Assembly (NCBI RefSeq): GCF_019402665.1
Contig: NZ_VSST01000019.1
Span: forward strand, 186,001 to 250,000
DNA from: Bradyrhizobium canariense
Lineage (GTDB): Bacteria > Pseudomonadota > Alphaproteobacteria > Rhizobiales > Xanthobacteraceae
DNA: 64,000 bases
Direction: 5' to 3'
The position numbers and the translations under genes are program-made. The notes under the pieces are model-generated. The model was not told the origin of the DNA and made no database searches. It saw nothing but the letters and a program-made list of their open reading frames with translations. This document shows positions 54,819-63,636 of this stretch, piece by piece; the stretch's first letter is position 1; each line of letters begins with the position of its first letter.

Positions 54819-54854
54819 CGGGACCGCGGCGTATGCCGCGATCCCGCTTTGCGA

Positions 54855-55577
54855 TTACGCCGTCTTTGCGCCCGCGACGACGCCGGTGGGTTCGTCGCTG
54901 AGCCAGCGATAGATCACTCCGCCCAGCGCGCCGCCGATCAGTGGCGCAACCCAGAACAACCAGAGCTGCGACAGCGCCCAGCCGCCGACGAACAATGCGG
55001 GGCCCGTGCTGCGCGCCGGGTTCACCGAGGTGTTGGTGACGGGGATGCTGACGAGATGGATCATCACCAGCGCGAGCCCGATCGCCAGCGGCGCAAAGCC
55101 CACGGGCGCGCGGCCGTGGGTAGCGCCCATGATGATGAACAGGAACATCATGGTCATGACCACCTCGGTGAGAAAGCACACGATCATGCTGTACTGGCCG
55201 GGAGAATGGGCGTCGTAGCCGTTGGACGCGAACCCTTTACTGACGTCGAAGCCGGGCGCTCCGCTTGCGATGACGTAGAGAAGCCACGCGGCCACGATCG
55301 CGCCGGCCACCTGCGCGATCACATAAGGCAGGATCTGTCCGGCCGGAAAACGTCCGCCGGCAGCAAGGCCGACAGTGACGGCCGGATTGAGATGGCAGCC
55401 GGAGATGTGGCCGATCGCATAGGCCATGGTGACCACGCTCAGCCCGAATGCGAGGGAGACACCGACCAGACCGATGCCGACCTGCGGAAAGCCGGCTGCG
55501 ATCACAGCACTTCCGCAACCTGCGAATGTGAGCCAAAAGGTGCCGATAGCTTCGGCCGCGTATTTCTTCATATCCAT
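54855..55577 (-). CDS. aqpZ: Aquaporin Z
   Basis: An inner-membrane water channel with six helices and two half-helices. Both NPA motifs are present ([10 protein letters not shown] and [10 protein letters not shown]), with the residues after the second NPA typical for AqpZ (ARSTGPA). It starts [21 protein letters not shown] use the ATG at 55577; 55571 is close by and equally possible, and the frame above is not protein-like. It is convergent with purK. Confidence 0.95.
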   Translation of the reverse strand: MDMKKYAAEAIGTFWLTFAGCGSAVIAAGFPQVGIGLVGVSLAFGLSVVTMAYAIGHISGCHLNPAVTVGLAAGGRFPAGQILPYVIAQVAGAIVAAWLLYVIASGAPGFDVSKGFASNGYDAHSPGQYSMIVCFLTEVVMTMMFLFIIMGATHGRAPVGFAPLAIGLALVMIHLVSIPVTNTSVNPARSTGPALFVGGWALSQLWLFWVAPLIGGALGGVIYRWLSDEPTGVVAGAKTA

Positions 55578-55837
55578 GTGTCGTCCCCTGCTTTCAAAGA
55601 TTCCGGAACAAAGCTCCGGAAACGGCCCCACCCTTGGCGTCAAATCTCCCAAATCAGGGCCGCACAGAGGTATTTTGCCTCATTTAATGGCTGAACTTGG
55701 CCCGAAAACCCGCTTGGCCGGTGGACATCCCAGGTTTTGTCTGATACATCCGCGCCCTCAAGGTTAAGGGCTTGTGCGTTTCGCCATCCCCTTTGACTTA
55801 CCAGAATTCAAATCCGATCCACTGAAGAGGATGCCGC

Positions 55838-56146
55838 GTGCAGGTTCTCGTCCGCGATAACAATGTCGATCAAGCCCTCAAGGCGCTGAAGAAGAAGATG
55901 CAGCGCGAGGGTATTTTCCGCGAGATGAAGCTCCGCGGTCACTACGAAAAGCCCTCCGAGAAGAAGGCCCGCGAAAAGGCCGAAGCCGTGCGTCGCGCAC
56001 GCAAGCTGGCCCGCAAGAAGCTGCAGCGCGAAGGCCTGCTGCCAATGAAGCCGAAGCCGGTGTTCGGCGCTGGCCCTGGCGGTGATCGTGGCGGTCGCGG
56101 CGGCCCGGGTGCTGGTGCAAGTGCCGGTCCGCGCGGACCGCGCTGA
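55838..56146 (+). CDS. rpsU: 30S ribosomal protein S21 with Gly-rich C-terminal tail
   Basis: The S21 core [20 protein letters not shown] is followed by the basic helices. After about residue 78 the protein has an added tail rich in Gly/Arg/Pro ([20 protein letters not shown]), which is absent from E. coli S21 (71 aa) but known in Bradyrhizobium-type S21. The start is GTG at 55838 with GAGG eight bases before. Ahead of it lies a 260-base intergenic region with aqpZ. A strong terminator follows. Confidence 0.96.
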   Translation: MQVLVRDNNVDQALKALKKKMQREGIFREMKLRGHYEKPSEKKAREKAEAVRRARKLARKKLQREGLLPMKPKPVFGAGPGGDRGGRGGPGAGASAGPRGPR

Positions 56147-56179
56147 TTTACCGGACTTGAGAGACTTCAGTTTTCGATG

Positions 56180-56210
56180 ACGCGGGCCCCTGGCCCGCGT
56201 TATTGTTTTG
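56180..56210 (+). terminator. Rho-independent terminator of rpsU
   Basis: ACGCGGGCC and GGCCCGCGT form a nine-base GC-rich stem around CCT, followed by tattgtttt. It lies 33 bases after the rpsU stop. Confidence 0.8.
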
Positions 56211-56271
56211 TGAGCAGTGCCTTCCTGGGATGGGGCACTCCCGATGCGGCACTAGCGCGAGCGAACCGTAG

Positions 56272-56922
56272 ATGGCCTCCCCTTTCCCCAAGCGCGGCTT
56301 GGCGCGGTTACGCCAGATCTTGCTGCAGCCATTTGCGCTGGCCTTGATGGGGATTTCGCTGTGCGGCTGCTCCTTCGACCTGGGATCGCTGACGCCGGAG
56401 AAGGAAAAGCCGCAGGAGGCACCCAAGGCGGCCACGACCGCCGAGAATGTGGTCAGCGCCGGCAATGTCAGCGAAGCCCAGGCCCATACAGCAAAGGCCC
56501 AAGCCTTGGCAAAGTCCGGCGAGACGGCGGCCGCGCTCGATGAATTCAATCACGCGGTCGGACTCGATCCCTACAATGCGCAGGCGCTCTATGGCCGCGC
56601 CCTGATCTACCAGGGCAAGAACCAGCACGATTTCGCGATCGCCGATTTCAGCGCGGCGAGCGGCCTTAACCCGCAGAAGGTCGAGCCGCTGCTCGGCCGC
56701 GCCAACAGTTATCTCGCCCTCGGCAAGGCCAAGGAGGCCGCGGCCGATCTGGATGAGGCTTCCGAGGCCGATCCCCACAATGCCCAAGTTTGGACCATAC
56801 GCGGCCAGGCCTATGAACGGCTGGGCGACAGGACCAAGGCGGCGGCGTCCTACACCAAGGCGGTCTCGCTTCGTCCACGCGACGATGCCGCCCGCAGCGG
56901 CCTCGCCCGCGTCGGCGGCTGA
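56272..56922 (+). CDS. TPR-repeat lipoprotein (216 aa)
   Basis: Residues 1-34 hold a signal with a lipobox-like SLCGC, so Cys 34 or so may be lipidated. Three to four tetratricopeptide repeats follow (TAAALDEFNHAVGLDPYNAQ, ALYGRALIYQGKNQHDFAIA, LLGRANSYLALGKAKEAAAD, RGQAYERLGDRTKAAASYTK). TPR proteins bind partners in pili or membrane complexes, and similar small TPR lipoproteins are linked with Flp pili in rhizobia; no tad genes are near, so I cannot say more. Confidence 0.85.
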   Translation: MASPFPKRGLARLRQILLQPFALALMGISLCGCSFDLGSLTPEKEKPQEAPKAATTAENVVSAGNVSEAQAHTAKAQALAKSGETAAALDEFNHAVGLDPYNAQALYGRALIYQGKNQHDFAIADFSAASGLNPQKVEPLLGRANSYLALGKAKEAAADLDEASEADPHNAQVWTIRGQAYERLGDRTKAAASYTKAVSLRPRDDAARSGLARVGG

Positions 56923-56950
56923 CGATTCTGGCGAAGCCGCAGGCGCCGTC

Positions 56951-57898
56951 TTAATCCGGGGTGACGCCCTTCGGCAGAACGGAGTGGAACATGGACTTGA
57001 CGCCCGACAGCATGTCGTCGGCGACATTGGTCTTCGGCCGCGGCATGGACGCGCCGGCATCGGCGCGCAGATCGAGCGGGGGCGCGATCATCGGGACAGG
57101 AATGTCAGCCGGCGGCGTCAGCCGATTCGGGTTCTCGTTGCCGACCGAGGCCGTGTAGGGCGGGTTCGCCTGCGACGAGCCGCCATCGCCATAGGCCTCG
57201 GCTGCGGGCGTCGAGACCGTGATCGGCGGCGGCAACGGACGCACCGTTGACTGATCCAAGGGGATGATACGCGGAGCCTCCGGGCTGCGAGCGACTTCGC
57301 GCACCGCAGGCTCCTGAGTCTTCTCGGGCGCCTTGGCTTCCGAAGACTTGGTCTCAACCGACTTGGCCTCAACCGACTTGGCCTCAACGGCTTTACCCTC
57401 AGGCGACTTGCGCAGGCGCTCGATCGCGGCGCGCACGAGATCGTTGGCGTCGGGGGTTGCGGTCGGTGCGGCAGCAGCCGGCGCCGAATTGGCCTCCACC
57501 ACCGGGGTGGCGGGAACGGGTGCACTGACGACCGGGGTGGACTTGGCGACTGCCTTCTCGCGCGCGGACGGCTTGCCGCGCGGGGCGGCCTCGGCCGGTG
57601 CGACGTCCGCCGTAGAAGTCTTTGGCTCCGCGGCGGGCTGATCGCCAGCCTTCTCGGTCGCCGGCTTGTCCGCCACCTTCTTCTCGGAAATACCCTTGGC
57701 CTTGACGCCCGGCGTGGGCAGGTTGGCCAGATCGGCGGGCTTGCCGTTCTTGCCAGCGTCGGCAGGCGCCATCACGGCCGCGGGTGCATCCGCCGCCGGC
57801 TTCGCGTTGATGTAATGATTAACGATGTATGCCCCGATGATCGTTGCGAGCACCGAGGGGAAGATGTCCATCGAGATTTTAGCGATGTATTTCAGCAT
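56951..57898 (-). CDS. Hypothetical single-pass membrane protein, Ala/Lys/Pro-rich (315 aa)
   Basis: The N-terminus has one transmembrane helix (residues about 10-30, MDIFPSVLATIIGAYIVNHY). The rest is low-complexity, rich in Ala, Pro, Lys and Glu. It includes a tandem repeat KSVEA-KSVEA-KSVET-KSSEA near residue 180 and DLVRAAIERLRKSP before it. I use the ATG at 57898, with GGGAG nine bases before it. No enzyme motif is present. It could be a TonB-like or periplasm-spanning linker protein, but there is no clear C-terminal domain. It is convergent to the TPR gene. Confidence 0.75.
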   Translation of the reverse strand: MLKYIAKISMDIFPSVLATIIGAYIVNHYINAKPAADAPAAVMAPADAGKNGKPADLANLPTPGVKAKGISEKKVADKPATEKAGDQPAAEPKTSTADVAPAEAAPRGKPSAREKAVAKSTPVVSAPVPATPVVEANSAPAAAAPTATPDANDLVRAAIERLRKSPEGKAVEAKSVEAKSVETKSSEAKAPEKTQEPAVREVARSPEAPRIIPLDQSTVRPLPPPITVSTPAAEAYGDGGSSQANPPYTASVGNENPNRLTPPADIPVPMIAPPLDLRADAGASMPRPKTNVADDMLSGVKSMFHSVLPKGVTPD

Positions 57899-57990
57899 TC
57901 CGGCCACTCCCCGCGCGATCTGATGCGGGAACTTTGAGGCATAGTGAGGGATCAACTGCGACGGATCAATGGCAAAGGGGTACGCCGGAT

Positions 57991-58275
57991 TTACGACTTC
58001 AGCTCAACCTCAAGGAACACGATCTCGGTTGCGGTTTCGTTAAGCACATCGTGCTGGACGCCGGCCTTGCGAAAATAGGATTTTCCGGCCGCAAGCTGCG
58101 CCTTGGACCGCTCGCCATTGGGTGCCACGATGGTCATTTCCCCTGCGACCACGGGAACAATGACGTAGTCCATGCCGTGGGTGTGATGCCCGGTGGCGCT
58201 GTTTGGCGCGAGCCGCCACTCGGTCACCCGAACCTGCTCATTGTCGACCTGAACCTCGGACTCGGCGGCAAGCAT
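57991..58275 (-). CDS. Cupin-domain protein (94 aa)
   Basis: A small single-domain cupin. The first metal motif is GHHTHGMDYVIVPVVAGEMT, the second GVQHDVLNETATEIVFLEVE with a His that completes the site. The ATG at 58275 follows AGGAGAG; longer starts give a Trp/Cys-rich extension that is not protein-like. Located just downstream of the ChaA antiporter gene (34 bases) on the same strand, so they may be co-transcribed. It probably binds a metal and a small ligand. Confidence 0.85.
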   Translation of the reverse strand: MLAAESEVQVDNEQVRVTEWRLAPNSATGHHTHGMDYVIVPVVAGEMTIVAPNGERSKAQLAAGKSYFRKAGVQHDVLNETATEIVFLEVELKS

Positions 58276-58309
58276 CGGAACTCTCCTGGGGCATATCCGG
58301 AAAACCGGT

Positions 58310-59407
58310 TCAGGGCACGAAAACCATGAACACGTAGACGGCAAATACCACCATATGGACCAGCCCGAACAGGACATTGGTCCTGCCCGTACCGAAGGTC
58401 AGCATGCTCAAAAAGAAGGTCAGGAGCAAAAGCACGCTGCCCTGGCCGCTGAGGCCGAGCGTGAGCTCCTTGTCGAGTGCATAGGTGGCGACACCGACGG
58501 CCGGGATGGTCAGCCCGATGGTGGCGAGCGACGAGCCGAGCGCGAGGTTGATGCTCTTCTGAAGGTCGTTTTTGCGAGCCGCCGAGACGGCTGCGACGCC
58601 TTCCGGCAGCAGGATCAGGAGCGCGACCAGAAGTCCGGCAAAGGCAGGCGGCGCGCCGATCCTGGCCGCGACCGCATCGACCACCAGCGAGAATTTCTTG
58701 GCCAGCAGCACGACCGCCAGCAGCGCAATCAGCAGCAGCACGACGCTGAGCGCCAAGGTCCTCCCCGACAGATGCGCCTCCCCGCTCCCGCCGCCCGCCC
58801 GGTCGTGAACGAAGTAATCCTTGTGCAGCACGGTCTGGGTGTAGAGAAACACCCCATACAGCGCGAGTGTGACCACGTCGACGAAGCCGAGTTGAGCCGC
58901 CGAATAGACGGGGCCCGGCGTGGTGGTCGTGTAGTTCGGCATGATCAGGGTGATGGTCGCGAGCGCGAACAGCACGCTGAGATAAACGTTGGCGCCGGAG
59001 AGCTGAAAACCCTGCTCGCGATAGCGCAGGCCGCCGATGAAGATGCAGAGCCCGACGAGGCCATTGCAGACGATCATGACCACGGCGAACACGGTGTCGC
59101 GCGCCAGTTCCGGGGCCGGCTTGTCGCCCAGCATGATCGTGGTGATCAGCGCCACCTCGATGATGGTCACCGCGAGTGTCAGCACCAGCGTGCCGTAGGG
59201 TTCGCCGACCCGCTCGGCGATCACTTCGGCATGATGGACCGCGGCAAACACCGTGCCGAACAGGATGACGAGGAGCACGAGGGCGAAGACGAGCCCGCCG
59301 AACGACAGCGTGAACGCGTAGTCCGTCGCGCTGACGGCCGCGAACAGCAGCACGGCCAGCGCCGGAAAGATCCAGGCCGACCGAGGCATCGGATTGTGCG
59401 CGCTCAT
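58310..59407 (-). CDS. chaA: Calcium/proton antiporter family protein (ChaA-like, 365 aa)
   Basis: An inner-membrane cation/H+ antiporter of the CaCA superfamily with about eleven helices. The two alpha-repeats are visible: GEPYGTLVLTLAVTIIEVAL, and LPEGVAAVSAARKNDLQKSI with SINLALGSSLATIGLTIP. Each holds the acidic residue that binds the ion. The family exchanges Ca2+, Na+ or K+ for H+. The position of the start (59407) fits the first helix. It lies 70 bases downstream of the NhaD/ArsB-type antiporter gene. Confidence 0.9.
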   Translation of the reverse strand: MSAHNPMPRSAWIFPALAVLLFAAVSATDYAFTLSFGGLVFALVLLVILFGTVFAAVHHAEVIAERVGEPYGTLVLTLAVTIIEVALITTIMLGDKPAPELARDTVFAVVMIVCNGLVGLCIFIGGLRYREQGFQLSGANVYLSVLFALATITLIMPNYTTTTPGPVYSAAQLGFVDVVTLALYGVFLYTQTVLHKDYFVHDRAGGGSGEAHLSGRTLALSVVLLLIALLAVVLLAKKFSLVVDAVAARIGAPPAFAGLLVALLILLPEGVAAVSAARKNDLQKSINLALGSSLATIGLTIPAVGVATYALDKELTLGLSGQGSVLLLLTFFLSMLTFGTGRTNVLFGLVHMVVFAVYVFMVFVP

Positions 59408-59477
59408 CCACCGGCTCCAATTGCTTCGCGCAAATTCATCGCATCTTGGGCGAGCAGTAGCAAATCGGGTGGCGGAT

Positions 59478-60923
59478 TCAATGCCAGCGCAGGATCGGAG
59501 CGAACGGCAGCAGCGTCAGCAGCACGAATAGCGGGATCAGCACCGCGCTGGCGCGCACGAAATAACCGAAGAAGCTCGGCATCTTGATGCCGTTCTCGCT
59601 GGCGATGCTGCTCACCATGAAATTCGGCGCATTGCCGATATAGGTGAGCGCGCCCATGTAGACTGCGCCCATGGAAATGGAGGCGAGCGTGCCCGAGAGT
59701 TCGTGCATCAGCACCTGCGGGTCGCCGCCGGCGAGCTCGAAGAACAACAGATAGGTCGGCGCATTGTCGAGGAACGCCGACATCAGACCGGTGAACCAGA
59801 AATAGGCAACCTCGCGCGGCGTGCCGTCCGGCGCCGTCACGGCCGACAACAGCCAGGCGAACGCGCCGTGATGGCCGGCATCGAGCATGGCGATGACCGG
59901 GATGATCGCGACAAAAATGCCGGCGAACAGCTTCGCGACCTCGCGGATCGGCTCCCAGGTGAAGCCGTTGGCCTGCCTGTGCTCGTCCGGCGTCAACCAC
60001 ACCGACAGGGCCGCTATGGCCAGCAGCGCCGCGTTGCGGGCGATGTCTTCCAGCTCCAGCCTGGTTCCGAGAATGTCGAAGGCGATGCCGGGCTTCCACA
60101 TCGCCGACACCAGCAGGCTCGCGACGATGGCTGCGATCAGCACCAGGTTGACGAGGCCGCGGATGCGGACCGGCTTCGCGGCGCCGGCGGCGCTGAACAA
60201 AGGTTCGCTACGGAAGCGCCAGACGTCGATGACGACGAAGATCGCGAGCAGCAGTCCGGCAACGATCGCCGTCTGCAGCCAGATGGTCCGCGTGGTCCAG
60301 AAGAAGTCGACGCCGTGCAGGAAGCCGACGAACAGCGGGGGATCGCCGAGCGGGCTCAGCGCACCACCGACATTGGCGACCAGGATGATGAAGAAGATGA
60401 CGACATGGGCGTTGTAGCGCCGCGGCCGGTTGGCGCGGATCAGAGGGCGGATCAGGATCATGGCCGCTCCCGTGGTGCCGACGACGCTCGCCATCACGGT
60501 GCCGAGCGCAAGGATGCCGGCGTTGGCCGCCGGTGTCGCCTTGATGTCGCCCGTCACGAGAATGCCCCCAGCCACGACATAGAGCGAGAACAGCAGCACG
60601 ATAAAACCGAGATATTCGGCGAGCATGGCGTGAACGAGCGCCGCCAGCGTCGCCGTGCTCCCGGCCAAGATGACGAGCGAGGCGAGTGCCAGCAGCGACC
60701 AGGCTGCGGCGATCTTGCCGTAATGATGGTGCCAGAATCGTGCAAATAGCAGCGGGCCGAGCGCAATCGACAGCAGCAGGCCGGCAAAGGGAAGCGCATA
60801 GGGCCAGCCCATCGCCGCGCCGTCGAGCCCGGTCGCAGCCCATGCGTGCTGTGGCAACAACACGACGAGGATCGCGGCGATGAACCCGCTCGCGCGCCGA
60901 ACGACAAGTCGTCTAGGAAGCAA
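59478..60923 (-). CDS. Putative sodium:proton antiporter (NhaD/ArsB-type ion transporter, 481 aa)
   Basis: A polytopic membrane protein of the ion-transporter superfamily, similar to proteins labelled sodium:proton antiporter. It has about eleven to twelve helices. Motifs: GILALGTVMASVVGTTGAAM, GGALSPLGDPPLFVGFLHGV (ion-site loop), and SAFLDNAPTYLLFFELAGGD with YIGNAPNFMVSSIASE in the second half. Only these repeats decide the family. The start is probably the TTG at 60923, with GAGG eight bases upstream inside the upstream gene; the open frame runs up to 61070 over the hydrolase gene. The 11-base overlap with 60913-61710 suggests coupling. Confidence 0.82.
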   Translation of the reverse strand: MLPRRLVVRRASGFIAAILVVLLPQHAWAATGLDGAAMGWPYALPFAGLLLSIALGPLLFARFWHHHYGKIAAAWSLLALASLVILAGSTATLAALVHAMLAEYLGFIVLLFSLYVVAGGILVTGDIKATPAANAGILALGTVMASVVGTTGAAMILIRPLIRANRPRRYNAHVVIFFIILVANVGGALSPLGDPPLFVGFLHGVDFFWTTRTIWLQTAIVAGLLLAIFVVIDVWRFRSEPLFSAAGAAKPVRIRGLVNLVLIAAIVASLLVSAMWKPGIAFDILGTRLELEDIARNAALLAIAALSVWLTPDEHRQANGFTWEPIREVAKLFAGIFVAIIPVIAMLDAGHHGAFAWLLSAVTAPDGTPREVAYFWFTGLMSAFLDNAPTYLLFFELAGGDPQVLMHELSGTLASISMGAVYMGALTYIGNAPNFMVSSIASENGIKMPSFFGYFVRASAVLIPLFVLLTLLPFAPILRWH

Positions 60924-61710
60924 TGAATCGCCTCGCCGTTTCAATCGCACCGAACGCATCGAGATTGTCGTGTCCACCGCCTGCAAAGCGAACGAACTGC
61001 TTCGGTTCATGCGCAAGCGCGAACAGACGCTCTCCGAACACGATCGAAATGGCAAGGTCATTGGTGCCATGCATCACCAATAGCGGCACAGTGACGCGCG
61101 GGATGCGCTCGTCGGAATGAAAGGGATCGCGCATCAGCAGACGCACCGGAACGAACCAGAACGATGATGCTGCAATGTCGGCCGTCGATGTATAGGGCGC
61201 TTCCAGGATGAGTTTTCCAACACGATGCTCCGAGGCGATCGCGACCGCCACGCCTGTCCCGAGCGAAAAGCCCCAGGCGGCGATTCGTTCCGCCGCGTAG
61301 CGCGCAGTGGTGAAGGCGTAGGCGGCCGCGGCATCGCGCAGCAGGCCCGCCTCGCTCGGCGCCCCGCTCGAGCCGGCATAGCCGCGATAGGACAGCGCGA
61401 CGAGGCCGGTGCCGTCCGCCGTCATGGCCTTGAAACGGCTGACGCGACCGGCGAGATAATCGCCATTGCCTGGGAAATACAGGATCACGGGGCGGCCGGG
61501 CCTCGCCGGCACATGCCAGACGATGACCTTCTCGCCATCAGAGGTGGTCAGGACGTGCTCTTCGGCCTCAGGGAGGCCTGCGGCATCCGGCGCGGTGCGA
61601 CCGACGGGCGGGATCGGAAACAGCATCTCGCGCTGCCTGACATACAGCACGAGGAGACCGGCGCAATAGACGGTCACGAGCAGGATGGCGATCCACTTGA
61701 CGATGGTCAT
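60913..61710 (-). CDS. Membrane-anchored alpha/beta hydrolase (265 aa)
   Basis: An alpha/beta-fold hydrolase with an N-terminal membrane anchor (MTIVKWIAILLVTVYCAGLLVL). The catalytic Ser is in WGFSLGTGVAVA, the Asp in VMHGTNDLAISI and the His in GGGHDNLDAF. It resembles the BEM46/ABHD13 type (YFPGNGDYLAGR as oxyanion motif). The stop overlaps the start of the antiporter gene at 60923. Substrate is unknown; an ester or thioester is likely. Confidence 0.9.
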   Translation of the reverse strand: MTIVKWIAILLVTVYCAGLLVLYVRQREMLFPIPPVGRTAPDAAGLPEAEEHVLTTSDGEKVIVWHVPARPGRPVILYFPGNGDYLAGRVSRFKAMTADGTGLVALSYRGYAGSSGAPSEAGLLRDAAAAYAFTTARYAAERIAAWGFSLGTGVAVAIASEHRVGKLILEAPYTSTADIAASSFWFVPVRLLMRDPFHSDERIPRVTVPLLVMHGTNDLAISIVFGERLFALAHEPKQFVRFAGGGHDNLDAFGAIETARRFIAS

Positions 61711-61867
61711 GATGACACGGCCCGGCCCCCGTCAAGGCTTTGCACCGGCTCCGCAGCAATTTCATGACCTCGCGGGAGGCGCGCCGGCCGCACGCCGCCC
61801 AGTGAGCGGTGTGCCATACGACGCGCTGCTCGCGCGTCGCTTTGGCAATGGCCCGCTTGCCTCCGCG

Positions 61868-63265
61868 CTACATCGCCTTGACGATGTTCTCGGTGACCTT
61901 CTTGGCGTCGCCGAGCAGCATCATGGTGTTGTCGCGATAGAACAGCGGATTGTCGATGCCGGCATAGCCCGAAGCGAGCGAGCGCTTGATGAACATCACG
62001 GTGCCGGCCTTCCAGACCTGGAGCACGGGCATGCCGTAGATCGGCGAGGTCTTGTCCTCTTCGGCGGCCGGATTGGTGACGTCGTTAGCGCCGATCACGA
62101 ACGCGATATCGGCCTGCGCGAATTCGGAGTTGATGTCCTCGAGCTCGAACACCTCGTCATAGGGCACGTTCGCTTCGGCCAGCAGCACGTTCATGTGGCC
62201 GGGCATGCGGCCGGCGACCGGGTGAATGGCGTATTTCACCTCGACGCCTTCCTTCTTCAGGACGTCGCCCATTTCGCGTAGCGCATGCTGAGCCTGCGCC
62301 ACCGCCATGCCGTAGCCGGGCACGATGATGACCTTCTGCGCGTTCTTCATGATGAAGGCCGCATCATCCGCCGAGCCGAGCTTGGCCGGCTTCTGCTCGC
62401 CGCCGCCACCGCCGGCCGCCGCGGTCTCGCCGCCGAAGCCGCCGAGGATGACCGAGATGAAAGAGCGGTTCATCGCGTGGCACATGATGTAGGACAGGAT
62501 CGCGCCGCTCGATCCCACCAGCGCGCCGGTGATGATCAGCGCGGAATTGCCGAGAGTGAAGCCGATGCCGGCCGCGGCCCAGCCCGAGTACGAGTTCAGC
62601 ATCGAAATCACGACCGGCATGTCGGCGCCGCCGATCGGGATGATCATGAGGACGCCGAGCGCCAGCGCGATGATGACGATCAGCCAGAAGTCGAGCGCGC
62701 TGCCCGACATCACCAGCCCGACGATGAAGACGACGAGGGCGATCGCGAGCGCGATGTTGATGATGTGGCGGAACGGCAGGATGATCGGCGCACCGCTCAT
62801 CCGCGCGGACAGCTTCAGGAACGCGATCACCGAGCCGGTGAAGGTCAGCGCGCCGATGGCGACGCCGAGCGACATCTCGACCAGGCTCTGCGGATGGATG
62901 TTGCCGGGGCTGCCGATGTCGAAGGCCTCCGGCGCGTAGAACGCACCGGCGGCGACCAGCACCGCGGCCATGCCGACCAGCGAATGGAAGGCGGCGACCA
63001 GTTCCGGCATGGAGGTCATCGGCACGCGGCGGGCGATCACCGCGCCGACGCTGCCGCCGATCGCGATGCCAAGGATCACGAGGATCCAGGCGAGGCCGTC
63101 CGCCGGCGGATGGCTGGCCAGCGTGGTGGCGACCGCGATCGCCATGCCGATCATGCCGAAGAAATTGCCCTGCCGCGATGAGGCGGGGCTGGACAGCCCG
63201 CGCAGTGACAGGATGAACAGCACACCCGCCACGAGATACAGAACTGCAGCCAGATTGGCGTTCAT
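61868..63265 (-). CDS. pntB: NAD(P) transhydrogenase beta subunit
   Basis: The membrane and NADP-binding subunit of proton-translocating transhydrogenase, which uses the proton gradient to reduce NADP+ with NADH. It has nine hydrophobic helices and the C-terminal NADP domain with VIIVPGYGMAVAQAQHALRE and IAFVIGANDVTNPAAEEDK. The start MNANLAAVLYLVAGVLFIL is typical. Length of 465 is normal. It forms an operon pntAA-pntAB-pntB. Confidence 0.98.
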   Translation of the reverse strand: MNANLAAVLYLVAGVLFILSLRGLSSPASSRQGNFFGMIGMAIAVATTLASHPPADGLAWILVILGIAIGGSVGAVIARRVPMTSMPELVAAFHSLVGMAAVLVAAGAFYAPEAFDIGSPGNIHPQSLVEMSLGVAIGALTFTGSVIAFLKLSARMSGAPIILPFRHIINIALAIALVVFIVGLVMSGSALDFWLIVIIALALGVLMIIPIGGADMPVVISMLNSYSGWAAAGIGFTLGNSALIITGALVGSSGAILSYIMCHAMNRSFISVILGGFGGETAAAGGGGGEQKPAKLGSADDAAFIMKNAQKVIIVPGYGMAVAQAQHALREMGDVLKKEGVEVKYAIHPVAGRMPGHMNVLLAEANVPYDEVFELEDINSEFAQADIAFVIGANDVTNPAAEEDKTSPIYGMPVLQVWKAGTVMFIKRSLASGYAGIDNPLFYRDNTMMLLGDAKKVTENIVKAM

Positions 63266-63307
63266 CTCAGGTCCCCTTTGTCTTCGTCACCCCGAGGTGC
63301 ACGCCGC

Positions 63308-63625
63308 TCACTTCACCTTCTTCTTGTACATCGCCAGCATGCGCTGGGTGACAAGGAAGCCCCCGAAGATATTCACGCAGGCAAAGATGAGCGCGATGAA
63401 GCCGAAGCCGCGCGCCCAGCCCGAGCCGCTCGAGATCATGCCGACGCCGACCGCGAGCAGCGCGCCGACCACGATCACCGAGGAGATCGCGTTGGTCACG
63501 CTCATCAGCGGCGTATGCAGCGCCGGGGTCACCGACCACACCACGAAATAGCCGACGAAGACGGCGAGAACGAAGATCGACAGCCGGAAGACGAAGGGAT
63601 CGACGACTTGTGCAATATGCTCCAT
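63308..63625 (-). CDS. pntAB: NAD(P) transhydrogenase alpha-2 subunit
   Basis: The small membrane subunit, homologous to the C-terminal part of E. coli PntA. It has three helices ([59 protein letters not shown]) and ends [14 protein letters not shown]. The split of PntA into two polypeptides is normal in rhizobia. It lies 11 bases after pntAA and 42 bases before pntB. Confidence 0.97.
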   Translation of the reverse strand: MEHIAQVVDPFVFRLSIFVLAVFVGYFVVWSVTPALHTPLMSVTNAISSVIVVGALLAVGVGMISSGSGWARGFGFIALIFACVNIFGGFLVTQRMLAMYKKKVK

Positions 63626-63636
63626 GACGGCTCTCC

